Positions 17,816 to 24,926 of a stretch of 59,290 bases of DNA are shown piece after piece. The DNA is from Chloroflexota bacterium (GTDB lineage Bacteria > Chloroflexota > Anaerolineae > Anaerolineales > UBA4823). Where the stretch lies: assembly GCA_029265355.1 (NCBI GenBank), contig JAJUJL010000024.1:1-59290 (forward strand), written 5' to 3'. Position numbers and translations under genes: made by a program. The notes below the pieces were generated by a model. That model was not told the DNA's origin, did no database searches, and saw only the letters and a list, made by a program, of their open reading frames with translations. Within the stretch, counting starts at the first letter, position 1. Every line of letters begins with the position of its first letter.

Positions 17816-18561
17816 TTTTGCACTCTTCTTGAAAGCATGATTGGCTCCACTTCAACCTGTCTGCCATCTGCCTCCCGCAGCCGAGAGCGTTCGAGACCCA
17901 CCGCAGCGCAGAAGAAAAACAGCATGCCCAGGGGACCCAGCATCGAAGCATGCGAGATAAAAATACAGGATAGTCCGAGCAGGATACAGGCCCCCAGCGG
18001 TTTTCCCGAGCGGCGGAGCGCAACCGCAGCCAGGCTGACAGCCATGATCCAGGATAGCCAGGCAATCACAGACACGACCGAAGGGAGATCTCCAAAGATG
18101 GGGTCGGTAAAGTTGCGATAAACGGCATCGCCGATGACGGCTTGCTCATTGGCAGGCAGGCCGGCGCCGCCGCGGATGAGCAAAGCAGTCACCGTACCGA
18201 TGATCGTTTCGTACAGGATATAGGTCACGCTGAATACGAAAGCGCCTGCACGGCTGACATTCGCAGCCATGCCGCTGACACCGTGCAGGAGCAGGGTTAC
18301 CGACAGGCCCAGCAAGGCCAGCGCCAAAGGAAAAATGGCGTGCACTGCCAGGAAGGAACCGGCGATGGGAGCCATTAACTCATATAAGGCCAATCCCTGG
18401 GGCAGCTCTAAATACTGCATACCGGCCTGTTCGGGTAGCGGATGGAAGAGCAGCAGTAGCCCGGTCAACACTGGTGTTCCACCCACGATCAACTTACGCA
18501 AGCGGGTGTGGTTTTGGGTCGTCATCGAGTATCTGCGGGTCATAGAGGTATCATTTTTCAT
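17812..18561 (-). CDS. Multi-pass membrane protein of unknown function
   Basis: About 249 aa with five to six hydrophobic segments. No enzymatic motif is recognised. The start is uncertain: ATG 18561 overlaps the end of the upstream 72-aa gene by 11 bases without a clear SD, while the frame is open to 18573 and further ATGs occur at 18543 and 18525. Its stop overlaps the CPBP start by four bases. Tight coupling suggests it works with the CPBP and ABC proteins. Confidence 0.65.
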   Translation of the reverse strand: MKNDTSMTRRYSMTTQNHTRLRKLIVGGTPVLTGLLLLFHPLPEQAGMQYLELPQGLALYELMAPIAGSFLAVHAIFPLALALLGLSVTLLLHGVSGMAANVSRAGAFVFSVTYILYETIIGTVTALLIRGGAGLPANEQAVIGDAVYRNFTDPIFGDLPSVVSVIAWLSWIMAVSLAAVALRRSGKPLGACILLGLSCIFISHASMLGPLGMLFFFCAAVGLERSRLREADGRQVEVEPIMLSRRVQK

Positions 18562-18769
18562 CAGATACGGCATTCACAGAGATCAACGTCAGACCCAGGT
18601 CGCTGATGCGCTTGAGGATGCCCTGCAAAGCTGACTGATCCGGCAGGTTTCCTGAGAGCAGCGCTTCCCCGCCTTCCAGGTTGGAGACCGTCAGGCCTTC
18701 AAACCATTCGGCCCAGGTGGCGTCCAAATGGTCCTTGACTCTGATCTGATAGATCGTTGGTTTGTCCAT
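18551..18769 (-). CDS. Conserved-looking 72-aa cytoplasmic protein
   Basis: A small soluble protein (YQIRVKDHLDATWAEWF, then LSGNLPDQSALQGILKRI and LISVN at the end). The pattern of a short beta-alpha-beta protein with NLEGGEALLSG recalls small uncharacterised proteins often found beside transporters in Chloroflexota, but I cannot name a family. It begins 8 bases after the toast-rack lipoprotein gene and runs into the next membrane protein gene. No SD is obvious, so translation probably depends on coupling. Confidence 0.6.
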   Translation of the reverse strand: MDKPTIYQIRVKDHLDATWAEWFEGLTVSNLEGGEALLSGNLPDQSALQGILKRISDLGLTLISVNAVSDEK

Positions 18770-18777
18770 AGGCTATA

Positions 18778-19506
18778 TCAGGGGACTTCCAGTTTGACCG
18801 AGCCAACCCCGGCCTGCAAATCCAGAGTCAGCGTATGCGCTGCTGTGCTAAAAGCCCGGTTGACGTACCCGTCATCGTCTTTAATCAGGTTGTCGGCTGT
18901 CACGCCGACCAAGGCTGTATCCATATTGACGCGCACCCCGGTTTCGGATGGCAGCCTGACGGTGATCTCGCCGACCCCTGCCTGAATTGAAACTCTCAGG
19001 TCTTGATCCCAGGATCCGGTCAGATCGATCGTGGTGATCCCAGCACCGGTTTCGATCTCCAACCGGCTCAAGCTCAAATCGCTTAAGTTCAAGTCACTGA
19101 CGCTGGCTCCCGTATGGATCACAAGATCCAGTGGAATATCATTACTCAATCGAATGTCCCATTCATTGATCAATGGGTCGCCAACGGGCAGTTTTTCATC
19201 CTGGTGAGTGACTGAAAGCTCGCCCTGCGCACCGCTTTCACGGTAGCCAATCTTTGGCTTCCACTCAGCGACATTGTAACTAAAAGTGGCCTCCATCAGG
19301 CTGTCCGCGCCGCCTTTCAGGGACAGCTCACCGGCACCCATTTTGATTTGGACGCTGGCGGAGGTGGCCAAATCCACAGAGATGTTCTGAATATCGGTCA
19401 TCAGCTCATCGACTCGCGTGATTGGGATGGCAGTACAGGCCAGGGCAGCCAGCCAGAGCGTTAGAATTGCCACTCCCAGCTTTTTATCCAGGCGAAAATT
19501 GTTCAC
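18778..19506 (-). CDS. Toast-rack (DUF2154-like) lipoprotein
   Basis: 242 aa. GTG start at 19506 with GGAGG five bases upstream. The N-terminal signal ends in LAALAC, a lipobox with the cysteine near residue 24, so it is membrane-anchored outside the cell. The rest is a repetitive beta-solenoid: alternating hydrophobic strands in LNLSDLSLSRLEIETGAGITTIDLTG and a repeat of GAG(I/V)...GVG. This fits the toast-rack/LiaF-like adhesin superfamily, linked to envelope-stress sensing. Its position between ABC transporter 2 and the small unknown genes suggests an extracytoplasmic sensing or scaffolding role. Confidence 0.75.
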   Translation of the reverse strand: MNNFRLDKKLGVAILTLWLAALACTAIPITRVDELMTDIQNISVDLATSASVQIKMGAGELSLKGGADSLMEATFSYNVAEWKPKIGYRESGAQGELSVTHQDEKLPVGDPLINEWDIRLSNDIPLDLVIHTGASVSDLNLSDLSLSRLEIETGAGITTIDLTGSWDQDLRVSIQAGVGEITVRLPSETGVRVNMDTALVGVTADNLIKDDDGYVNRAFSTAAHTLTLDLQAGVGSVKLEVP

Positions 19507-19545
19507 TTTAGCCTCCTTGATCCAACAGGCGACCCCGTTTTGGTT

Positions 19546-20373
19546 TTAAAACTCTTCGCGCCCAAAGCGCCACAGTGCAATGGCTGTCATCACGATGATC
19601 CAGCCCGACACAGCCAGGATTGGCACAAACCAGCCCGGCGGCAAGGGCATCCGCAGCGCCAGCGCTCCGCTGAGGTCTGGGAGCAGCCAGGGGGTGAAGA
19701 GCAAGACCTGAAGCGGGATCAAGCTTTTTAACAGTAAACCGGTCAGGATCATGGCAATACCAATTGCGGCGATGGGGCCGCGGCTGCTGAACAGTGCGCC
19801 CAGCATCACCGTCAGGGTGATATAGAAAAGGAGATTCAGTATCGCTACAGACACCCCGACCAGAAAATGCATCCAGGGGAGCGGAGTAGAGATCAAAAAC
19901 GGCATTTCGAGGTAAAAAATCGTCGCGGGGATCAGAATAGCGCAGATCGAAAACCCAACAAAGTAGGCGATGATCTTTGCCAGGATAAAGGCTGAACGCG
20001 AGGTAGGTTTGGACATGACCCAGGCGGCCGTCCCCAGCTCTTTTTCGCCGACCACGGCGCCCTGGACCGTGATGATCGTTCCGATCCCAACTGTCGCGAC
20101 CAGCATAGGCAGGAAGGTCTGCACCACCTCCTGTAACTTTTCAATAGCCAACCCCGATTCGGACAGCGCGACGATGGTAGAAACACCGTTCAGGAGCAGT
20201 ACCCAGATGATGGCTTGTACCCACCAGGTGCGGGTACCCCACCACTGGCCCAATTCCTTGCTCAGCAAGTTGCCAAAGCCGCCCAGCCATGAGCGTTCAG
20301 CTACGGGGCGTAATCCCTTGCGGGCTGCCAGGATGAGATCCTGGGTGATAGCTGTTTTCGATTGTGTGGTCAT
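19546..20373 (-). CDS. ABC transporter 2, permease
   Basis: 275 aa, six predicted membrane segments in the ABC-2 arrangement, with an amphipathic N-terminal stretch (NLLSKELGQWWGTRTWW) preceding the first. GEKELGTAAWVMSKPTSRSAF between segments 2 and 3 is the typical ABC-2 coupling-helix region. The start overlaps the ATPase stop by four bases. It forms a homodimeric exporter with the protein of 20370-21335. Confidence 0.88.
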   Translation of the reverse strand: MTTQSKTAITQDLILAARKGLRPVAERSWLGGFGNLLSKELGQWWGTRTWWVQAIIWVLLLNGVSTIVALSESGLAIEKLQEVVQTFLPMLVATVGIGTIITVQGAVVGEKELGTAAWVMSKPTSRSAFILAKIIAYFVGFSICAILIPATIFYLEMPFLISTPLPWMHFLVGVSVAILNLLFYITLTVMLGALFSSRGPIAAIGIAMILTGLLLKSLIPLQVLLFTPWLLPDLSGALALRMPLPPGWFVPILAVSGWIIVMTAIALWRFGREEF

Positions 20374-21335
20374 TTTGACGGCTCCTCTCTGACCAGGTTC
20401 AAGAACACTTCTTCCAGGTTGTGCGTTTTGCGCCCGAAGCTTTTCAAGCGCAGGCTGCGGTCTTCCAGGATGAGGGGCAGCAGCTCATCTTCGGCAGCGT
20501 CATTGTCGGTCACGCCGACCTGCCAGGTGGTGAGCCCATCGTGGGCTTCGCTGCTCAGAGACTGGACCCAGGGCTGCCCGGCTACCCGTTTCTGCGCCTG
20601 GCCGGCGTCCCCTTTGAGCGTCACGCTGTAGACCGCAGCCGAGCCGCTGCCATTCAGCAGTTCTTCGATGGGGGCCTCAGCGACCAGCTTGCCATGGTTC
20701 AAGATTGCGACGCTATCGCTCACGCGCTGTACATCTTCTAGGATGTGGGTAGAGTAGAAGATGGTGGTGTACTTGCGCAGCCTTTCCATCACATCCAGCA
20801 CGTCGTGGCGGCCCTGTGGGTCGAGCGAAGCCGCCGGTTCGTCCAGGATGATCAGGTCGGGATAGTTGATCTGGGCCTGGGCGATGCCCAGGCGCTGCCG
20901 CTCGCCGCCTGAGAAGCCTTTGATGGACCGGTCGGCTTTGTTGCTCAGCCCGGTGAGATCCAGCATCTCCTCGATGCGCGCTTCGATCAGCTCCTTTGGT
21001 CCGCTGTAAAAGAAGCGCGCCGTATATCGCAGAGTCTGGCGAGCGGTCATGTGCTCGTAGTAGCGCGGGTCCTGCGCCAGGTAGCCGATCCGACGGCGAA
21101 CGGCCAGGCCTTCTCGTGCGATGTCCTGCCCGAAGACCAGGGCTTTGCCCGAGGTGGGGCGGGTCAATCCCAGCAGCATCTTGATGGTGGTGCTCTTGCC
21201 CGCCCCGTTGGGACCCAGGAAACCGTAGATCGAGTTCCTGGGCACTTGCAGGTTGAGGCCATCCAGGGCTTTTGCACCCTGATAGGCTTTGGTCAACCCC
21301 TGAGTGTGGATGACGTTTCCATTTGAAGGATTCAT
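20370..21335 (-). CDS. ABC transporter 2, ATP-binding protein
   Basis: 321 aa. Walker A GPNGAGKS at 41-48, Q-loop LAQDPRYYEHM, signature FSGGERQRLG, Walker B LIILDEPAASLDP and H-switch STHILEDV are all intact. A C-terminal extension of about 100 residues with LEEVFLNL is typical of ABC-2 exporter ATPases. The upstream alpha/beta hydrolase gene ends 11 bases before its start, so the two are co-transcribed. Confidence 0.92.
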   Translation of the reverse strand: MNPSNGNVIHTQGLTKAYQGAKALDGLNLQVPRNSIYGFLGPNGAGKSTTIKMLLGLTRPTSGKALVFGQDIAREGLAVRRRIGYLAQDPRYYEHMTARQTLRYTARFFYSGPKELIEARIEEMLDLTGLSNKADRSIKGFSGGERQRLGIAQAQINYPDLIILDEPAASLDPQGRHDVLDVMERLRKYTTIFYSTHILEDVQRVSDSVAILNHGKLVAEAPIEELLNGSGSAAVYSVTLKGDAGQAQKRVAGQPWVQSLSSEAHDGLTTWQVGVTDNDAAEDELLPLILEDRSLRLKSFGRKTHNLEEVFLNLVREEPSK

Positions 21336-21346
21336 TTTTTTGCTCC

Positions 21347-22405
21347 TTATCTAGACATATTGACAAGCGCCTGGCCTGTGCGGGCCGCTTCCAGCACTTG
21401 GCGGATGATATCAACAACAATCAAAGCATGTTCTTGTTCGGCTACCAGGCTCTCGTGCGTTGCACCTGCTTCGGTGTAGTGAATGCTATTGCTCGAAAGG
21501 GTAGCCAAATCAGCTTGTAAGCTGGTGAGGATGTCGGCGAAGTAGGGCTGGTTGGTCACGCTGATCACCGCCAACGGTAAGTCGCCCAGACTGAGCGCTT
21601 GGTTAATTTGTGGCCGCGTCCGCTCACTCCAGAGCATGAGGACTTCGCCGCCAACCTTCCAGGGCTGCGGTTGGGCCAGGATGGCTTGCATCTCGCCTGC
21701 CGACCGTTCAGGCAGTCCAGCGGTGAGTGATTTTTCTAAATGGAAGAAGCGTACCACGCCGAATCGTGCCAATATGCCCGATAAGATCATGGATTGAGCA
21801 TTGACCTTGCCATCCCGAGAGACGGGCATGTGGGCCCATTGATTGGGGTGGGATGCATCGATCAACACCATGCCCGCGACCTCATCTGGATACAAATCCG
21901 TAAAAGCGCGCACGACTAATCCTCCGTACGAGTGACCAGCCACTACGAAAGGACCTTGAATATCGGCTGCTTGCAGCGCGGCGTGAAGGTCGCGGGCGCT
22001 TTGCTGTGCATCTTGGGGCTCGGGTGCGGGGTCGCTCCAACCCAGTCCGGCACGATCATACGCGACAACCTGGGTAGTAGCAGCCAGCTCATTCTGTACC
22101 CAATAGAAATTACTGGAAAAGCTTGCCATGCCAGCTTCCAGAATCACAGTCGGTTGATCGGTTTTGTTGCCCACCACAACCATGTGAATGCGGCGACCGC
22201 CGATATCGACCATCTTGCCTGGCGGCAGAAAACGCCGGGCATCAAGCCCTGAGGCGATCGCCTGGTAAATTGCTCCAATGCCGGCGAGACTAACAATTGC
22301 AACGGTAAGCCCGAAGAAACCACGCTTGAACCAGATGCGAATACGGCTCCTGGGTTTCGGTTGGGTAACTGGTAAGGCGATGGGTGAAGTGGTGGTTATA
22401 CTCAT
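21347..22405 (-). CDS. Membrane-anchored alpha/beta hydrolase
   Basis: 352 aa. One N-terminal membrane segment (about residues 28-50), then an alpha/beta hydrolase fold: oxyanion region LEAGMASFSSNFYW, nucleophile elbow GHSYGG with Ser159, acid in LIDASHP and a C-terminal histidine in ATHESL. The substrate is unknown (ester, lipid or peptide). The start has GGAG about nine bases upstream. It lies in the operon between a beta-lactamase-fold lipoprotein and ABC transporter 2. Confidence 0.85.
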   Translation of the reverse strand: MSITTTSPIALPVTQPKPRSRIRIWFKRGFFGLTVAIVSLAGIGAIYQAIASGLDARRFLPPGKMVDIGGRRIHMVVVGNKTDQPTVILEAGMASFSSNFYWVQNELAATTQVVAYDRAGLGWSDPAPEPQDAQQSARDLHAALQAADIQGPFVVAGHSYGGLVVRAFTDLYPDEVAGMVLIDASHPNQWAHMPVSRDGKVNAQSMILSGILARFGVVRFFHLEKSLTAGLPERSAGEMQAILAQPQPWKVGGEVLMLWSERTRPQINQALSLGDLPLAVISVTNQPYFADILTSLQADLATLSSNSIHYTEAGATHESLVAEQEHALIVVDIIRQVLEAARTGQALVNMSR

Positions 22406-22491
22406 TCGACTGACTCCGTACTTCTAATTTCAACACTTATTTCGCTGCAAGCTGCTGGCTCGTGACCATCCTCTCCGTGGCTGTTTCCAGC

Positions 22492-23907
22492 TTACGGTCG
22501 AGTTCCTTTCACCTTGGCGGCGTGTATCTCCTGGCCGCCCTCGTGGATGACCAACTCAGTCACGGACCCGTCCGCGCCCACCTCGAACTGCAATTTGATG
22601 TCGGCGATCTTGGCGAAGAAGTCCGTTTCGGAGGTCGGGAAAATCTCGAACTTCGGCAGGTTCGGCACCTCGGCGAACAGATGGCCGGCCTCGGCCGTGA
22701 TGGTAAACGCCATGTCGGCCGAGACCTGGTAACTGCCGGCGTATTTCTGAAGGATTGCCGGGTCGATATCCACGACCTCCGCAGCGGGCAGTCGCCCGGG
22801 CATGTCGTACGGCTCGCCGTAGGCGATAGCCGCCAGGCCTTGCGCCACATCCACCGCGGCCGGTTTCTCGATGTTGCTCAACACAATGACGTAAAGTTGG
22901 GTGGCCGGGTCGCGGATGGCGTAGGTCACGAAGCCGACGCTCCCGCCGCTATGCTCAGCCAGCGTATGCTCCGGTGTGTCCGTGATCACCCAACCGAAAG
23001 CATAGTTCTGCCCCTCGCCCATGCTGACGCGTGGGGTGAAGTACGCTTCCCGCGCCGCCGCGCTCAGAACCGCATCCGTGTAAAGCGCGCGATCCCACTT
23101 GTACATGTCCCCCACGGTCGAGATCAATATCCCCGCTCCGCCTACGTTCGACATGTCAATGAACTCGGCGTTGCGATAGGTCCTGCCATCCCAGGTGTAG
23201 CCCGCGGCGCGGTGCGGCACGACCGGGCCGGCTTCGTCGATGCCAGTCGCCGTCATTCCCGCCGGCTGGAAGATGTGCTCAGACAGGTAGTCAGCGTAGG
23301 ACTGACCGCTGACCTTTTCCACGATGCGGCCCAGCATGAGGTAGCAGACGTTGCAGTAGTGGTATTGGCTGCCAGGGGTGAATTCCAACGGCTGGCCCGC
23401 CGCCTGGCCAATCATTTCGTCCGGGGCGTGAGCCTGGCGCAATTCGAGACTAGGGCTCGCGAGGTTGTCGGGCATGCCGGACGAGTGGCTCATCAACTGG
23501 GCCAGCGTGACTTCGCCGGCATGCGGCGCGTCGGGTAGATACTTGTTCAAGGTGTCGTTGACGTTCAATCGCCCCTGCTCCTGCAATTGCAGGATGGCCG
23601 CCGCCGTGAACTGCTTGGTGAGCGAGCCGAGGCGAAACACAGTCTCGGGCGTGTTCGGCACGTCCAGTTCCAGATCGGCCTTGCCATAGCCACCCTGGAA
23701 CAGCACCTCATCGCCGCGCGCCACCAGCACCGCCCCCATGAAATCCCCGGTTGCCAGGTGCGCCTGCACAAAGGCCTCCATTTCCTGCTGCTGGGTGGGC
23801 TGGGGCGTGGCCCCCAGGCCGATTTGCCCACAGCCCGTCACCGCCAGCAGGGCCAGGGCCAGAATGACGGTTCGAATGCAAGTTTTCCAAGAAGTGATAG
23901 GGTTCAT
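22492..23907 (-). CDS. Class C beta-lactamase-like serine hydrolase, lipoprotein
   Basis: 471 aa. Signal peptide with lipobox VTGC (Cys26), then a Gln/Pro/Thr linker and a beta-lactamase/D-aminopeptidase fold: SxxK as Ser95-Leu-Thr-Lys98, Tyr184-Cys-Asn186 for YxN, and HSGG at 319-322. A C-terminal lipocalin-like region of about 120 residues follows. Acting outside the membrane, it could be an esterase, D-peptidase or peptidoglycan/peptide hydrolase; true beta-lactamase activity cannot be inferred. Its first residues MNPITS and the sequence around its start resemble those of the CPBP gene upstream, so the initiation region may have been duplicated. Confidence 0.88.
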   Translation of the reverse strand: MNPITSWKTCIRTVILALALLAVTGCGQIGLGATPQPTQQQEMEAFVQAHLATGDFMGAVLVARGDEVLFQGGYGKADLELDVPNTPETVFRLGSLTKQFTAAAILQLQEQGRLNVNDTLNKYLPDAPHAGEVTLAQLMSHSSGMPDNLASPSLELRQAHAPDEMIGQAAGQPLEFTPGSQYHYCNVCYLMLGRIVEKVSGQSYADYLSEHIFQPAGMTATGIDEAGPVVPHRAAGYTWDGRTYRNAEFIDMSNVGGAGILISTVGDMYKWDRALYTDAVLSAAAREAYFTPRVSMGEGQNYAFGWVITDTPEHTLAEHSGGSVGFVTYAIRDPATQLYVIVLSNIEKPAAVDVAQGLAAIAYGEPYDMPGRLPAAEVVDIDPAILQKYAGSYQVSADMAFTITAEAGHLFAEVPNLPKFEIFPTSETDFFAKIADIKLQFEVGADGSVTELVIHEGGQEIHAAKVKGTRP

Positions 23908-23987
23908 TTGTTTCTCCTTCTAAAAGGTTATTGGTCGTGCCCTGGGATGTGAGAAACCAAGGACACAGCCATTGGAGTATGATTTAT

Positions 23988-24800
23988 TTATCCCGCTAAC
24001 ACTGGCTGTTCCGTAGCCAGCGTAGCGACGTCTGCTTCCGGTTTGCGACCCAGCTCCCGGCCGGCGAAAACCCGCAATAGGATGGCAATGACGATGAAAG
24101 CGACTCCGAGCCAAATATCGTTCATTAGGGCTTCAGAACCTGAAAACATTTCACCGAAGAAACCACCGGCTGCATCCGAGGATGCGTGCAAAAGCATAGC
24201 GATGAAAACACTCCCGTTCGTATGGTTGAAGATCCAGGTGAACAAGAAGGCCGCGCAAAACGGATTTACGAGGAAAACAAGTGATTCTTCCCCTCCGATG
24301 ACCAACGGCAAATGCCAGATCGCATGCAATACACCCACAATCAGGCTGGCTGCAAACGCAGAACGACCTACAAGGAAGCGCGGCAAAGAGAAGCCGCGGA
24401 TACCCGATTCTTCACCCAGGGCAATCGTTAAGAAAGAGAACACAAATACTTCCGCGAGAGAGCCAAACGCCGGGAAGTTCCCCAAGGCCTTTGCGCCGGT
24501 CAGTAGGTTCAGCCCGAATGCGACAAAACCAAGTATGAAGGGAGTCAACAACGCGATGGCATACCACTGAATCCCCGCGCGGAAGCGCACTAGCCTGCTG
24601 AGATAGGTCTTCAATCCAGTTTTTCCATTGGCGATCCTCGTAACGAGCGCTCCGCCCAGAAAAATACCCCATAGAACGAGGATCCACAGATCATTCGGAT
24701 ACAACCGGCCCAGAATATATCCGCCGCCACTGATAACGTAAGCGATGCCCCAGAAGACGCCCTGGGGATATCGTTTGATGAAAGAAGTGATTGGGTTCAT
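23988..24800 (-). CDS. CPBP-family intramembrane metalloprotease, first gene of the operon
   Basis: 270 aa, about eight membrane segments. EESGIRGF supplies the EExxxR motif, with VLHAIWHLP and MLLHASSDA as the histidine motifs. The start at 24800 has AAGGAG seven bases upstream. It is the promoter-proximal gene after the terminator that ends the LuxR transcript, so regulation by the two LAL regulators would act in the 24801-24860 gap. Confidence 0.87.
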   Translation of the reverse strand: MNPITSFIKRYPQGVFWGIAYVISGGGYILGRLYPNDLWILVLWGIFLGGALVTRIANGKTGLKTYLSRLVRFRAGIQWYAIALLTPFILGFVAFGLNLLTGAKALGNFPAFGSLAEVFVFSFLTIALGEESGIRGFSLPRFLVGRSAFAASLIVGVLHAIWHLPLVIGGEESLVFLVNPFCAAFLFTWIFNHTNGSVFIAMLLHASSDAAGGFFGEMFSGSEALMNDIWLGVAFIVIAILLRVFAGRELGRKPEADVATLATEQPVLAG

Positions 24801-24822
24801 ACAAATCTCCTTTTGTGTATGT

Positions 24823-24848
24823 GGCTTTTCACAGCAACCGTAAAAGCC
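24823..24848 (-). promoter_or_regulatory. Dyad between regulator genes and the operon
   Basis: GGCTTTT (24823-24829) and AAAAGCC (24842-24848) form a 7-12-7 inverted repeat, 22-48 bases upstream of the first operon gene and just after the LuxR terminator. It is the only clear dyad in this short gap and could be an operator or a leader stem. No -35/-10 pair was convincing. Confidence 0.35.
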
Positions 24849-24865
24849 TGAGAAGAAGACAAAAA

Positions 24866-24894
24866 CGACCTGGTATATCTAAAATACCAGATCG
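24866..24894 (-). terminator. Intrinsic terminator after the LuxR regulators
   Basis: On the minus strand, CGATCTGGTAT (24894-24884) pairs with ATACCAGGTCG (24876-24866) around a 7-nt loop, with one mismatch, and is followed directly by TTTTTG. This is a textbook rho-independent terminator 33 bases after the 24927 stop, separating the regulator transcript from the operon. Confidence 0.85.
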
Positions 24895-24926
24895 TCGGGT
24901 GGAGTGTCATCCACCGAAGGGTGGAA

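Noticed and set aside
22462-23538. 358-codon plus-strand frame opposite the beta-lactamase-like gene
   Set aside because: The minus strand encodes SxxK, YxN and HSGG motifs in the right order; the plus frame is Arg/His-rich shadow sequence.
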